A stretch of 64,000 nucleotides of DNA from Tenggerimyces sp963762635. Lineage in GTDB: Bacteria; Actinomycetota; Actinomycetes; Propionibacteriales; Actinopolymorphaceae. Below, in pieces: positions 26,037 to 35,127 of the stretch. The stretch covers positions 466,805-530,804 of the forward strand of contig CAVXLQ010000013.1 of the NCBI GenBank assembly GCA_963762635.1. Reading direction: 5' to 3'. Position 1 is the first letter of the stretch, and every line of letters starts with the position of its first letter. The notes under the pieces are model-generated. The model searched no databases and was not told the DNA's origin. It saw nothing but the letters and a program-made list of their open reading frames with translations. A program made the position numbers and the translations under genes.

Positions 26037-26037
26037 C
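26024..26037. other. Left attachment site (attL) in the 3' end of tRNA-Glu
   Basis: CCCGTTGGGGGCAC at 26024-26037 is repeated exactly, in the same orientation, at 59995-60008. Allowing two mismatches the match extends five bases to the left. The left copy is the functional tRNA 3' end, the usual target of actinobacterial integrative elements. A recombinase relic starts just inside it. Confidence 0.7.
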
Positions 26038-26866
26038 ACAACGGATCTGCGCTTTCGTTAGCCGGCACAGATTCGAGTGTTTCGGTCACGCTTGCTGCGG
26101 CTTCATCGGTAATGGTTACTTTGAGTGTCGCCTCGTGCTTGCTGTGGCTGTAGTGGATCTCCAGGCAGAACGCATCGTAGAGGTTCCGCTGAAGCGTCTC
26201 CGGAACGTCCCCGAGCCCGCGCCCAAGCTGCGGTAGGTGGTCGAGCAGGCTCGGGTCGCACTCGCCTCGGGCTGGAGTCGAGCTCAGCTGCTCCAGCTCG
26301 GCTTGCTTGGCGCGAAGTTGCGCGCCCAGGTCGGCAAATCGTTGGTGAAGGCGCTGCCTGAAGTCTTTGCGGCTGTCCTCGTCCATCGCGTCGATGACTG
26401 GGCTCTCCAGCTCGTCCAGGAGCCGGTCCTGCCGAACGCGAAGGTCGCCGACCTGCTTGCGGAGCGCCTCGGACCGCTGACGATCGCGATCGGCTTGGTC
26501 CTCCTGGTCGGCCGCGTGCAGGGTGCGGACGTACAGCTTCTGGCGGTCGGGTCCGAAGATCCGAGTCGCGAAGAACTCGTGGACGGCATTATCGAGGAGA
26601 TAGTCCCGGATTCGGATGCAAGGCGGATGCTCGTCGTACCAGTCCTTCCCGACGTCGCGTTTCGGGCGCCGCTCACACGCGTAGTAGGTACGCTTCCGCT
26701 CGGTCTTCCCGTACATCCGTCGGCCGCATCCGTCATGGATGATGTACGAGCGCAGCAGGTACGTGTACTTCGTCGCCGGGTGCGAGTTCGCTCCGCGAAG
26801 TCGGCGTGCCAGTGCCCAATGGTGCTCGATGTCGGTGAGGGAAGGACGCAGGTGTTCTTCCAGGCC
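26037..26866 (-). pseudogene. Large serine recombinase (integrase), C-terminal relic
   Basis: Reading toward the tRNA, the frame is open from about 26866 down to 25922. It contains HPATKYTYLLRSYIIHDGCG and RRMYGKTERKRTYYACERRP, a zinc-ribbon with CG and C ligands, then a long charged coiled coil (ADQEDQADRDRQRSEALRKQ) and a final strand with HEATLKVTITDE. This is the C-terminal recombinase/zinc-ribbon/coiled-coil part of large serine integrases. The N-terminal catalytic resolvase domain is absent, cut off at about 26866 where a plus-strand fragment begins. The frame runs on into the tRNA, giving a non-natural tail. Non-functional. Confidence 0.75.
26039..26052. repeat. Left copy of 14-bp inverted repeat inside the island end
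   Basis: CAACGGATCTGCGC sits 2 bases inside attL. Its exact reverse complement GCGCAGATCCGTTG is at 59976-59989, 5 bases inside the right copy. The decamer CTGCGCTTTC also occurs in direct orientation at 26047-26056 and 59961-59970. These may be recombinase recognition arms or traces of an inversion at one end. Confidence 0.6.
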
Positions 26867-26979
26867 TGTGGTACGACGACGTGCTTGTGCGAACGGCCGA
26901 CGACTGGCGCTTCGCCGAACGGGTCGAGCGCGGCTATTACACGCACAACCTGCCGGAGGGATTCGCGTTCCAGGACTGA
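26866..26979 (+). pseudogene. SnoaL/NTF2-like C-terminal fragment
   Basis: The last 37 codons before TGA 26977-26979 read LWYDDVLVRTADDWRFAERV then ERGYYTHNLPEGFAFQD. This looks like the final strands of a SnoaL-like (NTF2 fold) protein. No upstream part exists, because the recombinase relic begins at the same point on the other strand. It marks a deletion or insertion junction. Confidence 0.45.
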
Positions 26980-27479
26980 GGATGTGCTCTCTCGCGATGG
27001 GCTGTCATCGCGGCGTACTCCTCTTGAAGCGCCGCGGTAGAGTCGGCACGCAGCGACAGCCTCGGCGACACCGCGAGGGAAACATGCGCGCCCGCCGATT
27101 CGGAACCCTGGGATGCTTAGCGCCGGTGACCTCGAGGTAAATCGCACAATGACATCCGCGTCTCCGCAACACAATTCGTTCCGTCTCCGCATCCGTGCCT
27201 GAGCGACGCGAGTTTCCGCGCGTGCGGGATTCGTGCTGGTTGATCTAGAGAACTTCGCGGCGATGTTCCGGCGAACGGCTCGAGTGCGCCCGAAGCCACT
27301 TCCGTGCGGCCGCTGCGAGGAGGACGGTGTTCTCCCTTCGGTTGTCTGCTTCGCCGAGTGGGTGGTTGGGAAGGATCTGCGGCGATCTGGTCCCTGTATC
27401 AGCGGGGAGAGACGTTGTCTGGCGCCGGCGGGGGGTGGGTGATCGGTCGTCCGGGAACAGCGTGCGCCAGTCGGTGTGG
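26980..27479. other. 500-base non-coding stretch, no recognisable gene
   Basis: Neither strand shows a reading frame with family-like content. The sequence is of mixed composition and interrupted by stops in all frames, as expected of decayed DNA between the recombinase relic and the SDR gene. I see no RNA gene, repeat or convincing promoter in it. Confidence 0.5.
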
Positions 27480-28146
27480 TTAGTCGGGCAGGGGTTCGGC
27501 GTAGTGGCGGAAGGTGTCGCGTGTGCGGTGGATGTCGTACAGGCGGTTGGCCAGGACGTCTGGGCTGCTGTGCAGGGCGTCGGGTCGGATGGCGCCGGGG
27601 ATGATCAGCTGGGCTACGTGGATGTTCTCGGGCGCGAGCGCGTCGTGGAGCATCCGGGCGTAGGCGCTTTCCGCGGCGAACGCGATCGAGGTGCCGGCCC
27701 TGTCGGGGTGGGGGCGGACGGCGCTCGCGCCGTTGACGAACAGCAGCGTGCCGCGGCCCAGGGCGCGCATCCCGGGCAGCACGGCAGTCACACCTGTGAC
27801 CGGGCCGACGAGGGAGAAGGTGAGCGGGGTCCTCGAGGTCTTTCGCGCTCGTGTCGAGGACCGGCTTCATGAAGTCCGCCCGGGGTACGGGGCTGTACTG
27901 GAGGATCTCGATCGGCCCGAGGGCGGTCGCCGCCTCGTCTAGGGCGGCGCTCAGTGACGCCGGGTCGAGAACGTCGGCGGCGAAACCGCGGGCGGTGATG
28001 TTGGCGCGGAGCAGCGCGGCGGTCAGCTCGTCCAGCCGCCGGCGGCTGCGGGCGACGAGCGCGACGGAGTGACCAGCGACTCCGAAGCGGCGTGCGGTGG
28101 CAAGGCCCAGGCCGGGCCCGGCGCCGATGAGCGCGAATGTTGTCAT
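27480..28146 (-). pseudogene. SDR-family oxidoreductase, one-base frameshift
   Basis: This is a short-chain dehydrogenase of about 221 residues. The N terminus MTTFALIGAGPGLGLATARR has the GxGxGLG dinucleotide motif; VALVARSRRRLDEL continues the Rossmann fold and SPVPRADFMKPVLDTS follows. After a GGGG run at 27826-27829 the frame shifts; removing one base joins it to LTFSLVGPVTGVTAVLPGMR and FVNGASAV to the TAA at 27480. The active-site region reads AESAYARML, so the usual YxxxK lysine is absent, and catalysis may be atypical or lost. It heads a same-strand cluster with an MFS and an ADH gene. Probably intact apart from the indel. Confidence 0.7.
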
Positions 28147-28159
28147 AGGTGGGTCCCTG

Positions 28160-29470
28160 TCAGTCGAGGATTGGATCGCGATCTGGGCGACCGACCCTCG
28201 GTCGCGATGGCCGGAGGAGCAGGGTGTAGCTCGCGACGGCGAGCAAGGTTCCGGTGACCGCGACGATGCCAAGCGGGACTGCGGTGTCGGGTCCGGCGAG
28301 GCCAACGAGTGGTGCGGTGAGGCCGCCGAACGCGAAGCGGGCGAGGCCGAGGAGTGACGAGGCCGATCCGGCGGCGTCGGGGTATTTCTCGAGGGCGAGC
28401 GACGTGCTCGGGGCTGAGGTGACGGCGACCCCGCTGACCATGGTCAGCAACGACAGCACCATCGCGGCCAACGGCAGCAGGGTGACAGCGGTTACGAGCA
28501 CTCCGCCGGCGCCGGCGACGACCATCGCCAACCCGGCGACGAGGGTGCCTCGGACCGACCACCGTGCCGAGGTACGGGCGCCGAGGAACCCGAAGACCAT
28601 GAAGCCGAGGGAGTTCAGGCCGAACGCGAACGAGTAGCCCTGCGGCGAGAGCCCGTAGATGCCCTGCAGGACGAACGTCGCACCGCTGAGGTAGGCGAAC
28701 AGGGCGGCGCCGATGAATCCCGACATCAAGACGGCACCGAGGTAGACCCGGTCGGCCAGGAGCCGCCGGAACACTCGTGCGGTGGTGCGCAGCCCGCCCG
28801 GCTGGCGGTTCGCCACGGGGAGGGTCTCGCGGAGCACGAGCGCGCTGGCGAGGAGGATGATTCCGCCGACGACGGCGAGGAATCCGAACGTTCCCCGCCA
28901 GTCGGTGATCCTCGCGAGCTGGCCGCCTATGACCGGGCCCACGATGGCGGCGAGCCCGGCGAGGACCGTGAGCCGGCCGTAGTAGCGGATCAGCCTGCTA
29001 CCGGAGTACAGGTCGCGTCCGGCGGCCTGGGCGATGACGATGCCCACCGCTCCGGCGAGACCCTGCGCGAGGCGGGCCGCGATGAGGGTCTCGATCGTGG
29101 GAGCTACCGCGCACAGTGCCGACGCGACGATATAGGTCGCTACGCCGATCAGCAGCGGCCGGCGGCGGCCGAAGCGGTCGGACAGCGGGCCGGCGATGAC
29201 CTGGCCGATCGCCAGTCCCAGCAGGCACGCGGTGACCGTGAGCTGCGCCGCTGACGTACTCGCGCTCAGCTCGGCGGTGAGCGCGGGCAGTACCGGGAGG
29301 TACAGGTCCATCGAGATCGGCCCGAACGCGGTGAGCAGGCACAGCACGACACCTAGCCCCCGACCCATCGCCGGACCCATTGGGTGTGGGTCCGGCGCTG
29401 TCGTGGCCTCGCGCGCCGCGACCGCGCCGTTGTGGTGGTTGCCGCGATCTGATGCTGTGGAGGCGGACAC
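28160..29470 (-). CDS. MFS multidrug transporter, Bcr/CflA type
   Basis: This is a 436-residue, 12-helix transporter. Motif A is GPLSDRFGRRRPLLIG (about residues 95-110). FGPISMDLYLPVLPALTAEL in helix 1 and GQVIAGPLSDRFG are typical of the Bcr/CflA drug-resistance subfamily. It should export drugs or related compounds by proton antiport. It lies 13 bases upstream of the SDR gene and 88 bases downstream of the ADH gene, all minus strand, and probably forms one operon controlled by the XRE regulator at 31309-32217. Confidence 0.88.
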   Translation of the reverse strand: MSASTASDRGNHHNGAVAAREATTAPDPHPMGPAMGRGLGVVLCLLTAFGPISMDLYLPVLPALTAELSASTSAAQLTVTACLLGLAIGQVIAGPLSDRFGRRRPLLIGVATYIVASALCAVAPTIETLIAARLAQGLAGAVGIVIAQAAGRDLYSGSRLIRYYGRLTVLAGLAAIVGPVIGGQLARITDWRGTFGFLAVVGGIILLASALVLRETLPVANRQPGGLRTTARVFRRLLADRVYLGAVLMSGFIGAALFAYLSGATFVLQGIYGLSPQGYSFAFGLNSLGFMVFGFLGARTSARWSVRGTLVAGLAMVVAGAGGVLVTAVTLLPLAAMVLSLLTMVSGVAVTSAPSTSLALEKYPDAAGSASSLLGLARFAFGGLTAPLVGLAGPDTAVPLGIVAVTGTLLAVASYTLLLRPSRPRVGRPDRDPILD

Positions 29471-29558
29471 GACGAAGGGTCCCTTTCGGGCAGAGGAGCA
29501 GAGATGGATAGAGGTGGGCGGAGCCTCGCGGCTGGGGTGCAGGGTGGGAGGCGGTCAG

Positions 29559-30581
29559 TCAGAGGCGGAGCAGGACCTTGATCGCGCGGCGCTCGTCCAT
29601 GGCCCGGTAGCCCTCCGCTGCCTGGTCGAGGGGGAGGGTGAGATCGAACACCTTGCCCGGGTCGATCTGCCGCGTCCCGATCCGCTCGAGCAGGTCGGGC
29701 AGGAAACGCCGTACGGGCGCGGGACCGCCGTGCAGGTGGACGTGGGAGAAGAATAGCTCCTCACCGGGCAGCTCGACGTCGTGGGCGACCCCGACGTACC
29801 CAACGTGCCCGCCGGCGCGGGTGGAGCGGATCGCCTGCATCATCGACTCCTGCGTGCCGACCGCCTCGATCACACTATGTGCGCCGAGCCCGACGGTGAG
29901 GTCCTTGATGCGGGCCACGCCCTCGTCGCCGCGTTCGGTGACGAGGTCGGTCGCCCCGTACTCCAGGGCGAGCTTCTGCCGGTCCGCGTGCCGGCTCATC
30001 GCGATGATCCGTTCGGCGCCGAGCTGCTTGGCCGCGAGCACGCCCAGCAGCCCGACGGCGCCGTCGCCGACCACCGCGACGGTCTTGCCCGGCCCGACCT
30101 CGGCCGCCACCGCGGCGAACCAGCCGGTGCCCAGCACGTCGGAGGCCGCGAGGTAGCTCGGGACCAGGTCGGCCGGCGGGAGGTCCGGCGTGGCGACCAG
30201 CGTGCCGTCGGCGAGCGGGACGCGCAGGTACTGCGCCTGGGCGCCGTTCGCGCCGACGGGTTGGCGGTGCACGCACGAGCTCTGGTAGCCGGCCCGGCAG
30301 ATCTCGCAGGTGTTGTCGGAGGCGAAGAACGAGCCGACGACGAACTGGCCCTTCCGTAGGTTCCGGACCTCGCTGCCGACCTCCTCGACGATGCCGGCGT
30401 ACTCGTGGCCCATCGGCGACGGGCCGTTGACCTGCTCGATGCCGCGGTACGGCCACAGGTCCGAGCCGCAGATACAGGTTGCTGACAGCCGGATGATCGC
30501 GTCCGTCGGCGCGAGGATCCGCGGGTCGTCGCGTTCCTCCACGCGGACGTCGTTCGGGGCGTGTAGGACGGCTCCACGCAT
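29559..30581 (-). CDS. Zinc-dependent medium-chain alcohol dehydrogenase
   Basis: This 340-residue MDR-family enzyme has the catalytic zinc site C37-GSD in ATCICGSDLWPYRG plus GHEYAG. The structural-zinc loop TCEICRAGYQSSC has three of the usual four cysteines. The NAD(P)-binding motif is VGDGAVGLLGVLAAKQLGAE. It should oxidise an alcohol or reduce an aldehyde with NAD(P); the substrate is unknown. ATG 30581 starts MRGAVLHAPNDVRVEE, as is usual for the family. The AAAGATGCG... leader has no strong promoter that I recognise. Confidence 0.88.
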   Translation of the reverse strand: MRGAVLHAPNDVRVEERDDPRILAPTDAIIRLSATCICGSDLWPYRGIEQVNGPSPMGHEYAGIVEEVGSEVRNLRKGQFVVGSFFASDNTCEICRAGYQSSCVHRQPVGANGAQAQYLRVPLADGTLVATPDLPPADLVPSYLAASDVLGTGWFAAVAAEVGPGKTVAVVGDGAVGLLGVLAAKQLGAERIIAMSRHADRQKLALEYGATDLVTERGDEGVARIKDLTVGLGAHSVIEAVGTQESMMQAIRSTRAGGHVGYVGVAHDVELPGEELFFSHVHLHGGPAPVRRFLPDLLERIGTRQIDPGKVFDLTLPLDQAAEGYRAMDERRAIKVLLRL

Positions 30582-30890
30582 CGTCTTATCTCTCCTCTGA
30601 TTGGCGCACCTATCGCGGCGATGCCGCTACAGCATCCAGGAAACCCTGCCGGAGCCACGGGAGCGAGTCACTACGGAGAGGTGTACTGGCAGGGCACCCC
30701 ACCGAGGGCGGCGGCGAGGCGCACGTCGAGCCGTGGACAACCGCACCGAGGTCGCCTCGCTTGGCCGGGGCCCAGCGGCTGATGGTCTGATCGGCGCCCC
30801 TGAGCACCGACAACAGAACCTCTGTCAACCCAGCCTTGACATGCGGTCGACCTCCGCCTCTTTTAACGCAGGCTGACGACCCAACTCGAC
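30582..30890. other. 309-base gap between ADH and cupin genes
   Basis: No gene is supported here. All frames are short or have shadow-like composition. The gap lies between the ADH start at 30581 and the cupin stop at 30891. It probably holds the ADH promoter, but I cannot point to convincing -35/-10 boxes. Confidence 0.4.
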
Positions 30891-31301
30891 TCATGCGACA
30901 GGCGGTGCGGCTTGGTACTCCTCGTCGGTGACCGGAGCGAGCCAGTGGACGACGTCGTGGTCGGCGTCGGACTCGTTGATGGCGACGTGGACCATGAGGC
31001 GGTTCGGGGCCGCGCCGTGCCAGTGTTCCTCGTCGGCCTCGAAGAGGACGCGGTCGCCGGGGCGGATGATCTCGATGGGGCCGCCGCGCCGTTGGCACAG
31101 TCCGATGCCTTCGGTGACGAAGACGGTCTGGCTCAGCGGGTGGCGATGCCAGTGGGTGCGGGCGCCTGGCATGAAGTGGACGAGGTTCGCGGCGACCCGC
31201 GAGGGTGGCGGGGCCGCGGCGACAGCGTCGATATAGACGTCGCCGGTGAACCAGTCGGCCGGCCCTTTCGCGGTGTCGACAGAACTGCGAGTGATCTGCA
31301 T
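30891..31301 (-). CDS. Cupin-domain protein
   Basis: This 136-residue single-domain cupin has motif 1 in THWHRHPLSQTVFVTEGIGL (metal ligands His-x-His and a downstream residue) and motif 2 in RPGDRVLFEADEEHWHGAAP. A bound metal is likely. Such small cupins accompany oxidoreductases in stress clusters; the reaction is unknown. It begins 7 bases after the XRE regulator stop, so regulator and cupin are cotranscribed. Confidence 0.85.
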   Translation of the reverse strand: MQITRSSVDTAKGPADWFTGDVYIDAVAAAPPPSRVAANLVHFMPGARTHWHRHPLSQTVFVTEGIGLCQRRGGPIEIIRPGDRVLFEADEEHWHGAAPNRLMVHVAINESDADHDVVHWLAPVTDEEYQAAPPVA

Positions 31302-31308
31302 GGTTCCT

Positions 31309-32217
31309 TCAGCTGTCGTTCGTCGCTATGTCGGCCGGTGTGTCTGCCGGTGTGTCTGCCGGTGCTGCCCACGAGGCGAGCAGCTGGAGTCGCTCCGCCG
31401 ACGGTGAGCCGGGTTCGGCGGTGTAGACCAGGAGCACCAGCCCCGGCTCCGCGGTGATCGCGAGCTCTTCGTAGGCGAGGGTGAGCTCGCCGACGACGGG
31501 GTGGTGGAAACGTTTGGTGCCGGTTCCGTGGGTGCGGACGTTGTGGTCGGCCCACAGGCGGCGGAAGGTCTCACTTTGGGTGGAGAGCTCGCCGACGAGG
31601 TCCTGGAGAACGCGGTCGTGAGGGTCGCGGCCGGCCTCGGCCCGCATGATGCCGACACACATCTGGGCGAACAGGTCCCAGTCGGGGTAGAAGTCGCGCG
31701 CGGCGGGATCCAGGAACTGGAACCGGGCCAAGTTCGGCGTGCGGCCACTGTCGCTGTCACCGATGACCGGTGAGTAGAAGGCGCGGCCCAATGCGTTCGT
31801 GGCGAGCAGGTTCTGCCGGGGGTCCCGGACGAACGCGACACCGTCCTTGATCGCCTCCAGCGTCCACTGCAGGCTCAGCCGCGACGCTGCCTTTCCCGGC
31901 GTCCGACGACGCGGACGACCCGAGGTCGGAATCCCATCAGCCGCCCGGGCGAGGTCGAACAGGTGAGCCCGTTCGGTCTCGTCCAGTTGCAGCGCTCGCG
32001 CCAGCGCGTCGAGCACACCGGTGGACGCGCCGGCTATCTGACCCCGCTCCAGCCGGGCGTAGTACTCGACGCTCAGCCCGGCGATCGAGGCGACCTCGCT
32101 GCGCCGCAGACCGGGGACACGCCGACGACCCGTGGTCGGGATGCCGACCTGGTCCGGAGCCAGACGGGCGCGGCGCGTGGTGAGGAACTCGCGTACCTCC
32201 TGACGGTTGTCCACCAC
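31309..32217 (-). CDS. XRE-family regulator with MmyB-like ligand domain
   Basis: This is a 302-residue regulator. Residues about 10-75 are an HTH_31/XRE domain (VPGLRRSEVASIAGLSVEYY then ARLERGQ). The rest is the MmyB-like PAS-type domain (VAFVRDPRQNLLATNALGRA, then FLDPAARDFYPDW). Such regulators commonly control adjacent dehydrogenase, SDR and MFS genes. The C terminus carries a short in-frame repeat (ADTPADTPAD). It starts at GTG/ATG 32217, divergent from the lipoprotein gene across 193 bases. Confidence 0.87.
   Translation of the reverse strand: MVDNRQEVREFLTTRRARLAPDQVGIPTTGRRRVPGLRRSEVASIAGLSVEYYARLERGQIAGASTGVLDALARALQLDETERAHLFDLARAADGIPTSGRPRRRTPGKAASRLSLQWTLEAIKDGVAFVRDPRQNLLATNALGRAFYSPVIGDSDSGRTPNLARFQFLDPAARDFYPDWDLFAQMCVGIMRAEAGRDPHDRVLQDLVGELSTQSETFRRLWADHNVRTHGTGTKRFHHPVVGELTLAYEELAITAEPGLVLLVYTAEPGSPSAERLQLLASWAAPADTPADTPADIATNDS
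31334..31364. repeat. 12-bp tandem repeat, about 2.6 copies, inside the XRE gene
   Basis: GCCGGTGTGTCT is repeated head to tail at 31334-31345 and 31346-31357, with a partial third copy. It is in frame and encodes the ADTP repeat in the regulator's disordered C terminus, so copy-number change would alter length without a frameshift. Confidence 0.8.
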
Positions 32218-32410
32218 ACGAGACTAAGCCGCCAGCGACCCCGGTGGGGACGTGAAGGGTGCCCTGTTGATACACCCATCAACAGTGACTTCCCCGGCGC
32301 CGAACCGCCCAGTTCACTCAAGACGTCGCGCCCCGTGGGGACCGCGCCGCTCAGTGGCCCCGGACCATGGACCGACCGAGCCAGAGCTCCTAGCCTCACC
32401 GAGAGGACCA

Positions 32411-32998
32411 ATGAATGCCGTGCACCGTGTCGCCACCGTCGTGCTGACCTCGAGTGTGGTGCTGGCGCTGGCTGCCTGCGGTCCCACCGCCACCCCCGAC
32501 ATCACCCCCGACGCGACGCCCGACGACGGCGGTCGAACCGGTACTACGGCGCCGGCCACCAGCGCTCCCGTCGACCCGCCGACCGGATCGCCCTCGAGCA
32601 GTCCGCAGACAACTCCGCCCAGCGCACAGGAGGACGGGATGAGAATCGAACTCAGCGTCAGTGATCAGCGCTTCCAGGCCACCCTCGACGACAGCGCGGC
32701 TGCTCGCGATCTGGTCGCGCAACTGCCCCTCACCCTGGAGATGGGCGACCACGGCTCAATGGAGAAGACCGGTCCCCTGCCCGCCCGGTTGTCTCTGGAG
32801 GGTCAACCGGCCGGAGCGGACCCCGACGTCGGCGACGTCGGCTACTACGCCCCCGGCAACGACCTCGTTCTCTACTACGGCGACCAGTCCTACTACAACG
32901 GAATCGTCGTCCTGGGCCGCATGCACGGTGACGCCGCCCAGCACATCGCGACCATGGACGGCTCCATCACAGCCACCATCACGACGCTCGACAACTGA
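32411..32998 (+). CDS. Lipoprotein with cyclophilin-like domain
   Basis: This is a 195-residue protein. The signal peptide and lipobox end LALAAC, placing the lipid-anchored cysteine near residue 23. A disordered Thr/Pro/Ser linker of about 50 residues follows. The C-terminal about 120 residues (MRIELSVSDQRFQATLDDSA, LPLTLEMGDHGSMEKTGPLP, then YYAPGNDLVLYYGDQSYYNG) match the cyclophilin-like_2 (DUF4198-unrelated, PF18050-type) fold. These domains lack proven isomerase activity. The gene is divergent from the XRE regulator and has a GAGAGGA ribosome site. Confidence 0.82.
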   Translation: MNAVHRVATVVLTSSVVLALAACGPTATPDITPDATPDDGGRTGTTAPATSAPVDPPTGSPSSSPQTTPPSAQEDGMRIELSVSDQRFQATLDDSAAARDLVAQLPLTLEMGDHGSMEKTGPLPARLSLEGQPAGADPDVGDVGYYAPGNDLVLYYGDQSYYNGIVVLGRMHGDAAQHIATMDGSITATITTLDN

Positions 32999-33141
32999 CG
33001 CCCTGCCGGCATCTTCCCGGCGTAGCCCGAGAGCTCAGTCGGGCGGCGTCCGGGGATCAGCCTCCGCATCCGTCCCCGGCACCACCAGTGACGGCCAACC
33101 GGTGACGGCTGACCTGTTTTACCTTCGAAGGGACAACACCG

Positions 33142-33385
33142 ATGCAGACACGAACGCTCGGCAACGGCCTGGAGGTCTCGGCCATCGGCCTGGGGTGCAT
33201 GACCATGACCGGCGGCTACAGCGGGAACCCGAACCGGGAGGACATGATCACCCTGCTCCGCGGTGCGGTTGATCAAGGGGTCACCTTCTTCGACACCGCG
33301 GAGATCTACGGACCGCACCTCAACGAAGTCCTGGTCGGCGAGGCTCTGGCCCCATACGCCGATCAGGTGATCATCGCGACCAGGG
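33142..33385 (+). pseudogene. Aldo/keto reductase, N-terminal fragment
   Basis: The first about 81 residues of an aldo/keto reductase are intact: MQTRTLGNGLEVSAIGLGCM, TFFDTAEIYGPHLNEVLVGE (catalytic Asp and Tyr) and ADQVIIATR. The sequence then passes abruptly at about 33385 into antiporter sequence in another frame. The ribosome site GAAGGG is kept. The enzyme lacks most of the barrel and should be inactive. Confidence 0.8.
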
Positions 33386-34431
33386 CTGGCCGAGCTCGCC
33401 CTCTTCGCGGTGCTGTTCACCGACGGCATGCGGGTCGGGTGGGCGGATCTCAAGTCGGCCTGGCGGCTGCCGGGTCGAGCGCTCGGCTGGGGCATGCCGC
33501 TGACACTGGTCATCACCGCGCTGCTCGCCAAGTTCGTCGTCGGCCTCGGCTGGCCGGAGGCACTGTTGATCGGCGCGGTGCTGGCGCCGACCGACCCGGT
33601 GTTCGCCGCGGCGCTGGTGGGCAACGAGAAGGTGCCACCGCGCCTGCGCAGCCTGCTGAACGTGGAATCCGGCGTCAACGACGGGTTGGCGCTGCCGTTC
33701 GTCATCCTGCTGCTCGCGATCGCCTCGCACTCCGGTGACCTGCACCTGGCGCAGCTCGGTCTCGAGCTCGGCCTCGGCCTGGTCATCGGTATCGGTGTTC
33801 CGGCCGTGGCGATCGCGTTGGAACGTACGCGCTTCTTCTCCGCGTCGACGAAGTACGAGCCGTTGAACGCAGTCGCGATCGGGCTCCTCGTTCTCGCGCT
33901 CGGACTGGCCACCCACGCCAACCTGTTCCTCGCCGCGTTCTCCGCGGGCATCACGGTCGCCACATTCGGCCAGCGCCAACGCGAGTCGTTCGAGGAGTTC
34001 GGCGAGCTCGTAGCGGAGATCTTCAAGCTAGCTGCGCTCTTGGTGTTCGGCGCGCTCCTGACCCCCAAGCTGTTCGGCGCCGTGCCGTGGACCGGATGGG
34101 TGTTCGCGGTACTGGCCATCTTCCTCGCCCGACCGGCGGCACTAGCCGTGTCGTTCATCGGTGCCAAGCTCAGCTGGCGAGAACAGGCAGCCGCGATGTG
34201 GTTCGGCCCGAAGGGCTTCGCATCCGTGGTGTACGGCCTCCTCGTGCTGGAGTCGGGCATCCCAGGGCGGAGGAGATCTTCCATCTGGTCGCGGTCACGA
34301 TCGGGCTATCGATCGTGCTGCACTCCTCGACCGACGTCATCGTGGCCCGGCAGTTCGACGAGACACGTGAGGTGCCCGCCTGGTACGGCACGATCAGTGT
34401 CAGGTTCCGGCGAGGTCGCACCAAGGACTGA
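33386..34431 (+). pseudogene. CPA1-type cation:proton antiporter, N-truncated and frameshifted
   Basis: From 33386 the sequence reads LAELALFAVLFTDGMRVGWA, then WRLPGRALGWGMPLTLVITA and the key LAPTDPVFAAALVGNE segment, a NhaP-like (CPA1) antiporter that lacks about its first 80-100 residues. At CCC 34261-34263 one C is missing; adding it joins LLVLESGIP to RAEEIFHLVAVTIGLSIVLH and the natural TGA at 34431. The 5' truncation is real (fusion to the aldo/keto reductase fragment). The 3' frameshift is probably a consensus error. No promoter or start of its own. Confidence 0.8.
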
Positions 34432-34440
34432 GGTACCCGC

Positions 34441-35127
34441 TCAGGTCAGGGCGGCGAAGCGCTCCACCTTCTCGGTGGGCCCGGAGACGATCAGGATGTC
34501 GCGGCTTCGGATCATGGTCTCCGGGCGTGCGTAGGTGAAGTCGGTTGCGGGCCGTTTCACGCCGACCACTGTGATCCCGTACCTGGTGCGCAGTGCCGCC
34601 TGGGCCAGCGTCTTCCCGTCGGCCTCCGCCGGCGCGGTGGTCTTGGCGATGGCGAACCCGTCGTCGAACTCGATGAAGTCGATCATCCTGCCCGTGACCA
34701 GGTGGGCGACGCGCTCACCCATCGCCGCTTCGGGATAGACGACGTGGTGGGCGCCGGTGCGCTCGAGGATGCGGCCGTGCTTACGGGTGATCGCCTTCGC
34801 CCAGATCTGCTCGATGCCGACCTCCTCCAGGGCCAGGACCGTCAGCACGCTCGCCTCGATATCGGTGCCGATGCCGACCACGGCGTGCTCGAAGTCGCCG
34901 ACGCCGAGCTGGCGGAGCGCGTCGGCGTCGGTCGAGTCCGCCTCCACGACGTGGGTGAGGCGGTCCGACCAGGCCTGCACGAGGTCGCGGTTCTCGTCGA
35001 TCGCCAGGACCTCGTGGCCGAGCCGTACGAGAGACTCCGCGAGAGCGCCGCCGAACCTGCCGAGCCCGATCACCACGACGCCGCCTCGGCGCAGCTTGGC
35101 GTTGTCGGCGGACTGTTTCCTAGCCAA
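34441..35127 (-). CDS. KtrA/TrkA-type potassium uptake regulatory subunit
   Basis: This 228-residue cytoplasmic RCK protein has an N-terminal RCK_N with VVVIGLGRFGGALAESLVRL (nucleotide-binding glycines) and EVLAIDENRDLVQAW. The C-terminal RCK_C domain includes GKTLAQAALRTRYGITVVGV and DILIVSGPTEKVERF. It should bind ATP/ADP or NAD and gate the membrane subunit KtrB encoded immediately upstream; ATG 35127 overlaps the KtrB stop by 8 bases. Confidence 0.9.
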   Translation of the reverse strand: MARKQSADNAKLRRGGVVVIGLGRFGGALAESLVRLGHEVLAIDENRDLVQAWSDRLTHVVEADSTDADALRQLGVGDFEHAVVGIGTDIEASVLTVLALEEVGIEQIWAKAITRKHGRILERTGAHHVVYPEAAMGERVAHLVTGRMIDFIEFDDGFAIAKTTAPAEADGKTLAQAALRTRYGITVVGVKRPATDFTYARPETMIRSRDILIVSGPTEKVERFAALT

